DNA of 64,000 nucleotides from Bacteroidales bacterium (GCA_028280405.1 JANQLW010000016.1:137119-201118), one strand, 5' to 3'; positions 21,101 through 28,106 are shown, numbered from the stretch's first letter. Numbers and translations are program-made. Notes: generated by a model from the sequence alone, not told the origin.

Positions 21101-24100
21101 CCATTGATCCATGTAATTCCATTGTAAGTGATGCAATGTTGGTTCACATAACTCCTGATGTGATAGTAGATGCCGGAGATGCTTTTTCTATTTGTGAAGG
21201 CTCAGTTATTAATATTACTACTGCTACGGCTTCTAATTATACAGCACTTAGCTGGAGTTCTTCAGGTAATGGAACTTTTGCCTTTGGAACTACTTTGACT
21301 CCAACTTATACTCCAAGTGTGGAAGATATTGAAGCAGGTTCTGTAAACCTAATGTTAACAGGAATAGGTAACCCGGAATGTGAACAGAAATCGGATAATG
21401 TAATTATTACTATTTATAAGAATCCAACAGCTGATGCCGGCCCTACAAAAGATATTTGCTCAATACCTACATTGATTGAAGGTGCTGTAGCAAATCATTA
21501 TTCAAGCCTTGACTGGACGACTACAGGTAATGGAACATTCTCAAATGGGAATACTTTAACTCCAACTTATACTCCAAGTGTGAATGATGTGGCTAATGGT
21601 ACAGTTACTTTGACTTTAACTGCAAATCCTATTAACCCTTGTGCTACACCGGCTACGAGTTCAATTATTCTTAATGTACATCAGGCACCTGAAATTAATG
21701 CCGGAGATGATGGAACTGTTTGTGAAGGTGAAACATTTTCTATTATTTCAGCATCTGTGGATCATGTTACTGATGTTCAGTGGACTACTTCAGGTACAGG
21801 TACATTTGCAGATCCAGAGATTGCAAATACGGTTTATACCCCAACTGCTGAAGACATTGCTTTGGGAAATGTTACACTTACACTGACCGGCAGTAATGCA
21901 AGTTGTACGGATGTGGATGATTATATGGTTCTTACCATACAACAAATGCCTCAGGTATTTGCTGGTAAGGATACCTCTATATGTGAGAACGGAATCTTTG
22001 TAGTGAGTGATGCGGATATTCATGATTACTCAAGTCTTTCATGGATACATGATGGTACGGGTACATTGACCAATACCAATACAATTTCACCTATTTATAC
22101 GGCTGGCCCCGGGGATCTTGCTAAAGGAAAAGTGATTTTAACAGTATCTGCAACAGCCAAAACTCCTTGTAGTGGCATTGTGAATGATGTACTTGTATTG
22201 GATGTAAAAAGATTACCTACTTCCTATGCAGGAGTTGATACGATGATTTGTGAGTCTGAAAATTATTTGGTTGTCGGAGCAACTGCTTCCGACTATGAAA
22301 GTGTAAGCTGGTCTTCTTCAGGTAGCGGTACCTTCTTGAATATTGGAACATTAACTCCTACTTATCAACCTTCCCAGGAAGATATTGACAGGGGAAGTGT
22401 AGTGCTCCGTTTACATGCAAAAACTCCTCCATGCAATGATGTGACAGATCAGATGACCTTATCATTTGCATTATTGCCTGTTGTGAATGCTGGTTTTGAC
22501 GCTTCAATTAACTTTGGAAGTAGCTTTGAAATAAATACTGCTACTATTTCCAATCATAATGGGATAAAATGGACCACAACAGGAACAGGTATTTTTTCTG
22601 ATGATGCTATTATAGATCCTGTTTATACTCCAAGTGCTCAGGATTTTTCAACCGGTTATGTATTCCTTCGTTTAACAGGAACCGGAATACTGCCTTGTGG
22701 TGAAGCATATGATGAAATGAAGCTGACAGTCTCCGATAGCCCTGATGTCGATTTTACATGGAGTGATGATTGTGTAAATCATTTAATTGATTTTGAAATA
22801 GATAGGGATAAAACAGATGTAGATAAAATTACATCCTGGTCATGGGATTTTGGTGATGGGACTCTTTCCAATGAAATGGAGCCATCACATATGTATAATA
22901 CCGAAGGAACTTATAAAGTAACATTAACAGTTGTAGATATAAATAATTATACAAATAAGATTTCTCATAATATTGAAATCAACCCCTTACCCATACCTAA
23001 TTTTGAATATGATGCTCCTTCCTGTTCAAACCTGGAGACTCAGTTTACTGATTTTTCAAATACTACTAAGGGCTATGTAACTGTCTGGCATTATGATTTT
23101 GGAGATGGGAATGAACAAACCATTAATTTTCCTGATAATCCTAATGTCAGTCATCAATATACCAACCCCGGAGTATATACTGTAATATTAACCGTAACAA
23201 ACTCTGTAGGTTGTTCAAATAGTATTTCAAGGGATATTGTTGTGGTTCCTTCTCCGGTTGCAAACTTTGATATGAGTTCTTTTTGTTTAAGTGGTAGTGC
23301 TACTTTTGAAGATTTATCTCAGGATAATTCGGGCGGTAATATTGTCAGATGGGAATGGGACTTTGGTGATCCTGAATCAGGAGTTGATAATACATCAAAT
23401 TTACAAACACCCACTCATAAGTATGAAAACAGCGGTAGCTATGAAGTCAGCTTGACTGTTTATAATGCTAATGGATGTAATAATACCATTAAGAGAAGAT
23501 TTGAGGTTACGATTCAACCGGAAGTTGATTTTTATTTTGAAGGAAGTACATGTATTAATAATGAGAAGCAGTTTTTTATTGATACGGATGTAGTGAATAT
23601 GATTAATGTAACCAGTATAAACTGGGATTTCGGAGATGGTCAATTCTCTACTCAACAAAACCCCCTCCATATTTATACAGAAACAGGCAACTATATTGTT
23701 ACCTTGTCAATCGAAAATGATGGTTGTGAAAGTAGTATTAGTTATCCTGTAACCGTATATCCGGGACCAACATCTATATTCTCTCATACTAATTATTGTG
23801 CCGGAAGCCCAACAGAATTTAGAGATAGATCTGCACAAGCAAATTATCCACTGGCTTCATGGGAATGGGATTTTGGTGATCCGAACAGAACAGATGACCA
23901 CTCTACATTACAAAATCCTGATTATACCTATGCTGAAGCAGGAACCTATACCGTAACTATGACTGTTACGGATGAAAACGGATGTAAGCATACTTCTCAA
24001 AGTGAGATCACTATTAATCCGTCTCCTGGTAGTGCATTCTCATTAGAGAATAACTATGATGATACTCAAGGTCAGGTAAAGTTGACAAATGAATCTGAAA

Positions 24101-24588
24101 ATGCTCTTTCTTACTATTGGGATTTTGGTGATGGCAATTCTTCTGAAGAAGAAAATCCTGTTCATGGATATACGGAAGACGGAACTTATATTATTGAACT
24201 GGTTAGTTATAATACTTATAATTGTCCTGACACTTCACGTGTTTTATATGAACTATTGTTTAAGGGACTTTATATTCCGAATGCATTTTCTCCGAATAAT
24301 CCGAATGCGAAATTGGCAAAATTCAAAGCTATAGGTATGAATGTAAGTAGTTTTAGAATTGAAGTGTATGATGCATGGGGCAAATTAGTATGGGAATCTG
24401 AAGCTTTGGATGAAAATGGTAGCCCCTCGGAAGAATGGGATGGTACTTTTAAAGGAAGTCCTTTACCTCAGGGAGTGTATACTTGGAAAGCCACTGCCGT
24501 TTATAAAGATGGAAGTTTATGGGATGGCAAGGATATAGGAAAAGGAGGAAATGGAAGAACTTCAGGTACGCTTACCTTGATACGATAA
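15112..24588 (+). CDS. giant T9SS type B cargo: propeller + PKD + 18 x 88-aa repeats + PKD adhesin-like protein
   Basis: 3158 residues. After a signal peptide (1-22, TPSSAQ) comes a sortilin/BNR-type beta-propeller (about 115-790, repeated STDGGSSW-like motifs). Two PKD domains without cysteine follow (about 785-945, WNWDFGDG). Then come 18 tandem repeats of about 88 residues (about 951-2545, pattern V.AG.D..IC ... W.TSGDGTF ... YTP...D ... SPC). Six more PKD domains (about 2546-3050) precede a T9SS type B sorting domain (LYIPNAFSPNNPNAK onward, with YDAWGKLVWES). It should be exported through T9SS and stay on the cell surface, probably in adhesion or gliding. A PorP/SprF gene, the usual partner of type B cargo, lies next to it in convergent orientation. 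Ligand unknown. Confidence 0.9.
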   Translation: MNHRLLIILCSLSIALSTPSSAQEWIELLPPQKVQNETLTFYDVQKAFNDYWEPFNVQKGYYKSAGVQTKAGGWKQFRRWEWLMEARINPTTGEFPKTTGYKEFSKLYSGLKAASVSDSWVSLGPASSDGGYAGLGRFNCVAFRQGDNNTLYAGTASGGLWRTTNGGTNWVVLTDENPVLGVSDVIVIPGTSVNSDILYIGTGDRDGGSMWSLLGGQSNDNNSVGVLKSTDGGSSWVSTGLSFSTSNKETVNRLLRDPVNADILYAATTDGFYKTTDAGVSWTKYITTNFIDIEMNPDDSNIIYGSTMNGQVYRSTDYGENWNEVLSVSGGRRTQLAVSPDNANIVYVLVSAGSSFKAIYKSTDKGALFSSHFTGTNMMGWDCDGGSGGQGWYDLCIAADPNNVNTVFVGGVNTWKSTDGGGSWAINNHWSHTCGGSATEVHADKHFLAFQNGSSVLYECNDGGLYKTTDLGASWTQISDGVVCSQIYRLGVSQTSPNDIIIGLQDNGTKAMKSSTWDDVIGGDGMECLIDYTDENVQYGELYYGSIKRTLNKWASYTTISGGITEGGSWVTPFIIDPNDNKTLYAGYSNVWKTTDRGDNWTKISDFAIGVRSLAVAPSNSQYIYAASQSKIYTTSDGGTNWTDITNTLPVGFGNITYVAVKHDDPNTVWVTLGGYNSYGIYESKDAGATWNNISTGLPNIPVMCVIQNRQNTSKVELYVGTDVGIYVKIDDDNWSPFMTDLPNVVVTELDIYYDDADLKNSRIRAATYGRGLWESELYPSDLILGASFTATPVSGVKPLTVNFTDQSTGIITVWNWDFGDGTTSTGQNPSHTYTEVGKYTVKLVVTDATESDSLIKTEYIDVIYPAPDTDFEVSMDSGDVPLNVNFIDKTTGAIDTWNWNFGDGNSSTQQSPTHTYDLPGTYSVQLITAKGIMADTLLKAGLINAQTPAVYAGPDDTICERDPFTVSGSQALDAKTISWTTSGDGEFTAGASTTTPTYKPGPVDVENGTVSLTMTVVKNDDSIENDLLILTILSNPTVDAGDDQTICENENVNLSGTASDYSTVIWTTTGDGSFSDANSLNAIYYPGTADRTSGEANLTLTANAESPCTTNASSNLKVTIKPLPTVNAGANISSCGTDDVQLNGSANNYSVTTISWTGGEGSFSSTSILSPKYTPTTDELAAGTVTLTLTVSGQSPCTESISDNVTLTLRDPQVNAGGDVNGCKDEDLVVENATARDVSVVWTTSGDGTFDDPTSVNPTYRPGTNDYLSPPVTLTMTGTATSPCSGTVVDQMKILSFIERPTVLAGYDTTICQTGTYETIYATTNGEESSVSWSTDGNGSFGGNENQLRATYTPGSVDIQRGYADLTLTAIPNSPCATNIMHTFRLTIQRLPVISAGDNESVCEGSSIELNTASASFYKTLEWTTSGSGTFSSTSVVNPIYNPSAADIVSGVVLTLTATSNSPCSGTVSDAMTLTGVVNPSGNAGSDATICEIDTYYINDAVANDYSSLVWTSSGDGSFSNASIINPTYIPGPNDITNGTVTLELTIIAKSPCTANIVDNLVLTLSAAPVIDAGSDVAICAGNSYTTNATVSNHSDFEWTTSGDGTFVNATSVNNVYTPGPLDINNGQVTLTLTATGITPCDGNFFDNFVLTINEDPTAYAGADEEICETPFTLTNAIAENYSSLRWTSDGSSGTLTNETTLTPTYTASAADIARGYVNLTLTANTITPCTNTATDVIRLDIQPLPTADAGPDAQICETDNSFTVVGASVSNQASYRWSSSGTGTLINSDNNLAPTYTPSTEDIANGSVRLILTANPIAPCGQEVVDEMVLTIKALPQVEVGANGSVCENESFTAVQATASDYNTLTWTTSGDGTFVNPNVLNAVYTPGPTDKINEKFRLTLTATSNTPCTEPVSDYLDVNIIYLPTADAGPDIPQICSGDSFTVSGATASNYSAINWTTSGSGTITNGNTLNPTYIVSENDATLGTVTLTMEVTSIDPCNSIVSDAMLVHITPDVIVDAGDAFSICEGSVINITTATASNYTALSWSSSGNGTFAFGTTLTPTYTPSVEDIEAGSVNLMLTGIGNPECEQKSDNVIITIYKNPTADAGPTKDICSIPTLIEGAVANHYSSLDWTTTGNGTFSNGNTLTPTYTPSVNDVANGTVTLTLTANPINPCATPATSSIILNVHQAPEINAGDDGTVCEGETFSIISASVDHVTDVQWTTSGTGTFADPEIANTVYTPTAEDIALGNVTLTLTGSNASCTDVDDYMVLTIQQMPQVFAGKDTSICENGIFVVSDADIHDYSSLSWIHDGTGTLTNTNTISPIYTAGPGDLAKGKVILTVSATAKTPCSGIVNDVLVLDVKRLPTSYAGVDTMICESENYLVVGATASDYESVSWSSSGSGTFLNIGTLTPTYQPSQEDIDRGSVVLRLHAKTPPCNDVTDQMTLSFALLPVVNAGFDASINFGSSFEINTATISNHNGIKWTTTGTGIFSDDAIIDPVYTPSAQDFSTGYVFLRLTGTGILPCGEAYDEMKLTVSDSPDVDFTWSDDCVNHLIDFEIDRDKTDVDKITSWSWDFGDGTLSNEMEPSHMYNTEGTYKVTLTVVDINNYTNKISHNIEINPLPIPNFEYDAPSCSNLETQFTDFSNTTKGYVTVWHYDFGDGNEQTINFPDNPNVSHQYTNPGVYTVILTVTNSVGCSNSISRDIVVVPSPVANFDMSSFCLSGSATFEDLSQDNSGGNIVRWEWDFGDPESGVDNTSNLQTPTHKYENSGSYEVSLTVYNANGCNNTIKRRFEVTIQPEVDFYFEGSTCINNEKQFFIDTDVVNMINVTSINWDFGDGQFSTQQNPLHIYTETGNYIVTLSIENDGCESSISYPVTVYPGPTSIFSHTNYCAGSPTEFRDRSAQANYPLASWEWDFGDPNRTDDHSTLQNPDYTYAEAGTYTVTMTVTDENGCKHTSQSEITINPSPGSAFSLENNYDDTQGQVKLTNESENALSYYWDFGDGNSSEEENPVHGYTEDGTYIIELVSYNTYNCPDTSRVLYELLFKGLYIPNAFSPNNPNAKLAKFKAIGMNVSSFRIEVYDAWGKLVWESEALDENGSPSEEWDGTFKGSPLPQGVYTWKATAVYKDGSLWDGKDIGKGGNGRTSGTLTLIR
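17962..22746 (+). repeat. 18 tandem 88-residue repeats within the adhesin gene
   Basis: About 266 bp per unit and 18 units, coding for residues 951 to about 2545. The protein pattern is strongly conserved (AG-D-x-x-[IV]-C near the start, W-T-x-S-G-x-G-T-F in the middle, P-C near the end), while the DNA has diverged between units. Units 2 to 17 hold two cysteines each. Unit 1 holds only the first, and unit 18 only the second. The repeats appear to be PKD/Ig-like beta-sandwiches by their strand pattern; the exact family is not certain. Confidence 0.85.
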
Positions 24589-24620
24589 TGTTTTATAACT
24601 ATAAAAAGGGTTTATAAAAT

Positions 24621-25712
24621 CTAAAATGGCTGGGTTTCCAGATAGGTTCTTTTTCTTCGTCTTTGGTAAGGATTACTTTCTCCAAATAATGAAAATGTAT
24701 CTAATTCAAATATTACCGATATTTCGTGAGTTCCGCCTGCTGCTCTTGAATAAGCTTTTGATAGTAGCATATCATAACTATATAAGAATTTAACTTTAGT
24801 GTCATTATTCAAATATGCACTTACACCTGCCATAATTACCATCGCATTTGATTTTGTAAAATCGAGATCTTCAGCTCGATACCAAAGTCCGGCATATAGA
24901 TTGGATTTATAAGCATTAAAACCTAATGATAAAGATTTAAATTTTTCCTGACTTTCAAAAATAAATCCCGGATTAAATCTAAAATCTCTTGGAGATCTTT
25001 TTTTGGTATTAAATGCCCTTTCGAAATATTCATTTTGGATAATCACATCACCCGTAAAAACAAATCTTCTGGGAAGGGGAGCATCTAAATCAAAAAAGGA
25101 TTCATTTGGGGTGAATACATGATGTACTGCAATACCTGTAGTAAAAACGTACTCCATACCTTTATATCCCGAAGCAAACCATCTTAAAGCAATACCTATA
25201 TCGAAATCAGGGTAAGTAATCTTTCCGTTTGACGGAGGAGTAAATGAAGTAGGATAGATGTTTCCAAACCTGGGGTCGAGCTGATCCATAAATACCAGAT
25301 TATTCCAATCCAGACTCTTTTGAACCAGGGAAGTCATAAGTCCCATTTGAATTAATAAGTTTTCATAGAGAGGGATTCTTACGGATATAGGAATGCCTAC
25401 TTTTACCCTTTCAAAATAGCCTGTTCCTGCAGAATGTTTGTCAAATAATAAACCAATTCCTCCCGAGCCTGGGATTTCTCTGACGGCCATATCCATATTG
25501 AAATTATAACTGTTATAATCTCCTGGTAAATTCGGCCATTGTTTTCTATAATTAAGCCTGACCCTCATACCCTGGTGTAATCCGACATAAGCAGGGTTGT
25601 AATAAATAGGATTGTGTGTAAACTGAGAGTAAATAGGGTCCTGTGATTTAGCCTCACTTAGGAAAATCATACAAATAACAACTAATGTTATTTTTTTCAG
25701 ATGTAACTTCAA
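24621..25712 (-). CDS. PorP/SprF family type IX secretion-associated outer membrane protein
   Basis: Beta-barrel protein of the PorP/SprF family, which helps assemble or anchor T9SS type B cargo. It carries the family opening QDPIYSQFTHNPIYYNPAYV right after the signal peptide, and the barrel ends in alternating hydrophobic strands. The frame is open from an ATG at 25844, but the 44 residues it adds precede the signal peptide and look like translated AT-rich spacer. I therefore place the start at a TTG (25712), giving MKLHLKKITLVVICMIFL as signal sequence and 363 residues in all. It is convergent with the giant type B cargo gene, with 32 bp between stops. Confidence 0.85.
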   Translation of the reverse strand: MKLHLKKITLVVICMIFLSEAKSQDPIYSQFTHNPIYYNPAYVGLHQGMRVRLNYRKQWPNLPGDYNSYNFNMDMAVREIPGSGGIGLLFDKHSAGTGYFERVKVGIPISVRIPLYENLLIQMGLMTSLVQKSLDWNNLVFMDQLDPRFGNIYPTSFTPPSNGKITYPDFDIGIALRWFASGYKGMEYVFTTGIAVHHVFTPNESFFDLDAPLPRRFVFTGDVIIQNEYFERAFNTKKRSPRDFRFNPGFIFESQEKFKSLSLGFNAYKSNLYAGLWYRAEDLDFTKSNAMVIMAGVSAYLNNDTKVKFLYSYDMLLSKAYSRAAGGTHEISVIFELDTFSLFGESNPYQRRRKRTYLETQPF

Positions 25713-25942
25713 TGCATTTAGTTTAATGATGATACAATAATAAAAGTAATTCTTCCAGAATTTTATTGTCTTGAATAAATTCAAACGTAAATTACGATAA
25801 AATGTTTCAAGATTGTAATTCTTCCGGTCATAATATTTATTCATAATTATGATAGAATTATGTTTAGATAAAATAAAACTTTTTCTTTTAATATTGTAGG
25901 CAAATTACTTAAAGAGCATTGGAAAATATATTCTGAAATATC

Positions 25943-25973
25943 CTTGAGCTTAGTTTCATTTTTTCTAAATTTG
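25943..25973 (+). promoter_or_regulatory. promoter for tRNA-Val
   Basis: CTTG at 25943-25946, a 19-bp spacer and TAAATTTG at 25966-25973 fit the Bacteroidota TTTG/TAnnTTTG consensus with one mismatch in the -33 element. Transcription would start near 25980, upstream of the tRNA-like fragment and tRNA-Val. Confidence 0.6.
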
Positions 25974-25987
25974 CAATGTTTGAGCAG

Positions 25988-26020
25988 TTCTTAGTTCAGT
26001 TGGTTTACCAACTTGCCTGA
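25988..26020 (+). pseudogene. tRNA-like fragment (D-arm remnant)
   Basis: The sequence contains TTAGTTCAGTTGGTTTA, which matches the D-arm region of a tRNA (compare TTAGCTCAGTTGGTTTA in the intact tRNA-Val 49 bp downstream). It is followed by a partial anticodon-like region, but there is no acceptor stem or T arm. It looks like a decayed or partial tRNA copy in the leader of the tRNA-Val transcript. Confidence 0.4.
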
Positions 26021-26031
26021 GATCAATCATT

Positions 26032-26106
26032 GGGGCTTTAGCTCAGTTGGTTTAGAGCGCATGCTTGACAGGCATGAGGTCAGCAGTTCGAATCTGCTAA
26101 GCCCCA
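26032..26106 (+). tRNA. tRNA-Val (anticodon GAC)
   Basis: 75 bases with acceptor arms GGGGCTT and AAGCCCC, D arm GCTC/GAGC, anticodon stem CATGC/GCATG with loop TTGACAG (anticodon GAC), T-arm motif GTTCGAATC and discriminator A. No CCA is encoded. Confidence 0.95.
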
Positions 26107-26110
26107 CTGC

Positions 26111-26158
26111 GTCCTTCGAAGCCTTGTCTGCCGCCAGGCAGGTTTAGCGAAAAAGGAC
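26111..26158. repeat. palindromic tRNA-spacer repeat, copy 1
   Basis: A hairpin-forming sequence with outer arms GTCCTT and AAGGAC and an inner CTGCC/GGCAG stem. It shares the frame TCCTTC..AGCCT..CTGC..GGCAGGTT.A.CGAA.AAGG with 28107-28150 and with the complement of 28216-28264. It follows tRNA-Val and could end or process that transcript. Confidence 0.7.
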
Positions 26159-26197
26159 ATAAAAAAAATTGCAATTATTGTATTTATTAAAAAATAG

Positions 26198-26228
26198 TTT
26201 GATAATAATAAACTTATTTATAATTTTG
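26198..26228 (+). promoter_or_regulatory. promoter for rpsU
   Basis: A perfect Bacteroidota promoter: TTTG at 26198-26201, a 19-bp AT-rich spacer, and TAATTTTG at 26221-26228. The start of transcription would be near 26235, about 30 bp before the rpsU ATG. Confidence 0.8.
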
Positions 26229-26265
26229 CGCCCACATTAAATTAAAAAGAAAGAGGTAAACAAAA

Positions 26266-26460
26266 ATGATTATTATTCCTGTAAAAGAAGGCGAAAGCAT
26301 CGACAGAGCTTTGAAAAAGTACAAACGTAAGTTTGAAAAAACGGGTGTTGTAAAAGAATTACGTGAACGTCAAAAATTCACGAAACCCAGTGTTATTAAA
26401 AGAGAGCAAAAATTAAAGGCAATCTACGTACAAAAACTAAGACAACAAAGCGAAGCTTAA
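26266..26460 (+). CDS. rpsU: 30S ribosomal protein S21
   Basis: 64 residues, the normal length of bacterial S21. It begins MIIIPVKEGESIDRALKKYK and has a basic helical body (ELRERQKFTKPSVIKREQ). S21 helps mRNA binding and initiation on the small subunit, and in Bacteroidota it has been linked to keeping the anti-Shine-Dalgarno sequence occupied. It has its own strong promoter at 26198-26228. The recombinase gene lies 91 bp downstream with a separate promoter. Confidence 0.97.
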   Translation: MIIIPVKEGESIDRALKKYKRKFEKTGVVKELRERQKFTKPSVIKREQKLKAIYVQKLRQQSEA

Positions 26461-26493
26461 GCTTTTATTTTAGGATTTTTAAGAAAAGGAACT

Positions 26494-26523
26494 TTTGTTT
26501 CTGTTACTATTTTAGTAAATTTG
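26494..26523 (+). promoter_or_regulatory. promoter for the tyrosine recombinase gene
   Basis: TTTG at 26494-26497, an 18-bp spacer and TAAATTTG at 26516-26523 match the Bacteroidota consensus, 28 bp before the start codon at 26552. Confidence 0.7.
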
Positions 26524-26551
26524 AAACAAGAGTTTCTTTTTTTATGGGTCT

Positions 26552-27427
26552 ATGGAAAGTGAAAGGTTTTTGCAATATATAAAAGATGAACGGAGATTAT
26601 CTTTCCATACAATTTCAGCCTACCGAAATGATTTAAAACAATTTTTCGACTTTCTTTCTGAATTTAATATTTCTGAAATTAAGGATGTTAATCATACTAT
26701 TATTCGTACATGGGTCGTTAGCTTAATAGATAATGGAGTCAGTAATCGATCTGTGAATAGAAAGCTGTCAACCCTAAAAAGCTTTTATAAATATCTTATT
26801 AAAACAGGAAGCGTAAAAGAAAACCCAATGTTTAAGGTAGTTGCTCCCAAAACGTCAAAACGATTACCTGTATTTGTTGAAGAAGATTCAATGAAATTCC
26901 TTTTTGAAGAAATTGAATTTGAAAATAACTATGAAGGATTAAGGGATAAATTAATCCTTGAATTATTCTATGCTACCGGAATGCGTTTAAATGAACTGAT
27001 TAACCTGAAGTATTCCAACATCGATTTTGGAAATAAATGTATAAAAGTATTGGGAAAAAGAAATAAAGAAAGGATTATTCCGTTAGATATTAAACTATAC
27101 GATACTATTAATATATATATAAAGAAGAGAAAGGAGATTAATACAAAAGAACATTATTTATTTGTTACCATTAAAGGAGAAAAAATTTATGAGAAATTTG
27201 TTTATAGGATTGTAAATTCTTATCTTAGTAAGGTAACAACAATAACGAAAAAAAGCCCACACGTGCTTAGACATACATTTGCAACTCACATGTTAAATAA
27301 CGGAGCCGACCTAAATGCCATCAAGGAAATTTTAGGTCATTCTAACTTAGCCGCTACTCAGGTATATACACATAATACCATAGAGAAGCTTAAATCAATA
27401 TATAAACAAGCCCATCCAAAGGCATAA
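26552..27427 (+). CDS. xerC: tyrosine recombinase XerC/XerD
   Basis: 291 residues, normal for Xer recombinases. The N-terminal SAM-like DNA-binding domain (about 1-95, including LSFHTISAYRNDL) is followed by the catalytic domain with Arg145 (TGMRLNE), Lys169 or Lys172 in the beta hairpin (GKRNK), His237 and Arg240 (HVLRH), His263 (GHSN) and the nucleophile Tyr272 (YTH). Xer proteins resolve chromosome dimers at dif near the terminus. Its place between rpsU and hpf is the standard chromosomal context in this phylum, so it is not a phage integrase. Whether it is the XerC or XerD partner cannot be settled here. Confidence 0.92.
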   Translation: MESERFLQYIKDERRLSFHTISAYRNDLKQFFDFLSEFNISEIKDVNHTIIRTWVVSLIDNGVSNRSVNRKLSTLKSFYKYLIKTGSVKENPMFKVVAPKTSKRLPVFVEEDSMKFLFEEIEFENNYEGLRDKLILELFYATGMRLNELINLKYSNIDFGNKCIKVLGKRNKERIIPLDIKLYDTINIYIKKRKEINTKEHYLFVTIKGEKIYEKFVYRIVNSYLSKVTTITKKSPHVLRHTFATHMLNNGADLNAIKEILGHSNLAATQVYTHNTIEKLKSIYKQAHPKA

Positions 27428-27445
27428 AACAAAGGAGAGATGAGT

Positions 27446-27742
27446 ATGAAAGTTAACATTAATGCAGTTCACTTTAAAAGTGATAAAAAGTTGGATTCTT
27501 TTATTACAGGAAAATTAGAAAAACTATCTACTTTTTATGATGGCTTAATATCGAGTGATGTGATATTGAAATTGGAAAACTCAAGTACAAACGAAAACAA
27601 AATTGCCGAAATAAGATTAAATATAAAAGGCTACGATTTATTTGCGAAGAAGCAATGTAAATCGTTTGAAGAGGCAACTGACACAGCCATAGAGGCTTTG
27701 CGTCGCCAGTTGAAAAAACACAAAGAAAAACAAAAAAAATAA
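27446..27742 (+). CDS. hpf: ribosome hibernation promoting factor / RaiA family (short form)
   Basis: 98 residues of the HPF/YfiA fold (MKVNINAVHFKSDKKLDSFI, then a beta-alpha-beta-beta-beta-alpha pattern ending in a Lys-rich tail). The short form lacks the C-terminal dimerization domain of long HPF. Two ATGs are in frame (27440 and 27446). The Shine-Dalgarno-like AAGGAGA lies directly against the first and at a normal distance from the second, so I chose the second. It follows the recombinase gene by 18 bp and is probably co-transcribed with it, up to the terminator at 27805-27838. Confidence 0.92.
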   Translation: MKVNINAVHFKSDKKLDSFITGKLEKLSTFYDGLISSDVILKLENSSTNENKIAEIRLNIKGYDLFAKKQCKSFEEATDTAIEALRRQLKKHKEKQKK

Positions 27743-27774
27743 TGTGAAAAAAATAAACAAAATCTTTAAATTTG

Positions 27775-27805
27775 TTTGTTTATTAATTTAGAATATGTAT
27801 TTTTG
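27775..27805 (+). promoter_or_regulatory. promoter for the tRNA-tuf transcription unit
   Basis: TTTG at 27775-27778, an exact 19-bp spacer and TATTTTTG at 27798-27805 form a consensus Bacteroidota promoter. The predicted start (about 27812) falls inside the terminator hairpin that ends the upstream operon, so transcripts from this promoter would lack most of the first hairpin arm and escape it. A second, weaker candidate (TTTG near 27892 with TATAATAA near 27915) lies right before tRNA-Thr. Confidence 0.6.
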
Positions 27806-27838
27806 CAGACCTTTTTGAACGGAGGTCTGTTTTTTATT
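27805..27838 (+). terminator. Rho-independent terminator after hpf
   Basis: Arms CAGACCT (27806-27812) and AGGTCTG (27823-27829) are followed directly by eight bases that are nearly all T. It ends the xerC-hpf unit and overlaps the start region of the next promoter. Confidence 0.85.
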
Positions 27839-27926
27839 TCTTGAGAGCATATTAATCAGCTAATATTGAGATAATTGAATGGATTTTTTTTATTTGCTTG
27901 AAAGCGAATAATTTATAATAAAAAAT

Positions 27927-27999
27927 GCCGATGTAGCTCAGTTGGTAGAGCAGCTGATTTGTAATCAGCCGGTCGGCGGTTCGAGTCCGTTCATCGGCT
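27927..27999 (+). tRNA. tRNA-Thr (anticodon TGT)
   Basis: 73 bases. Acceptor arms GCCGATG and CATCGGC, D arm GCTC/GAGC, anticodon stem GCTGA/TCAGC with loop TTTGTAA (anticodon TGT), T-arm GGTTCGAGTCC and discriminator T. It is the first gene of the tRNA-tuf cluster. Confidence 0.95.
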
Positions 28000-28019
28000 C
28001 TATCTTGCAGAGATAGATT

Positions 28020-28101
28020 GGGGAGATTCCAGAGCGGTCAAATGGGGCAGACTGTAAATCTGTTGGCTAAGCCTTCGGAGGTTCGAATCCTCCTCTCCCC
28101 A
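28020..28101 (+). tRNA. tRNA-Tyr (anticodon GTA)
   Basis: 82 bases of class II shape. Acceptor arms GGGGAGA and TCTCCCC, anticodon loop CTGTAAA (anticodon GTA), a long variable arm (TTGGCTAAGCCTTCGGA region), T-arm GGTTCGAATCC and discriminator A. Confidence 0.95.
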
Positions 28102-28106
28102 CAGCA

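Noticed and set aside
21641-21886. Separate small gene inside the giant adhesin
   Set aside because: An alternative frame within a conserved repeat, without start signal or recognisable product; typical shadow frame.
17962-22746. DNA-level satellite or CRISPR-like array
   Set aside because: The repeats are in one open frame with protein-level conservation and diverged DNA; they are protein domains.
26552-27427. Phage or element integrase
   Set aside because: The rpsU-recombinase-hpf context and full Xer motif set point to the housekeeping recombinase; no element boundaries were seen.
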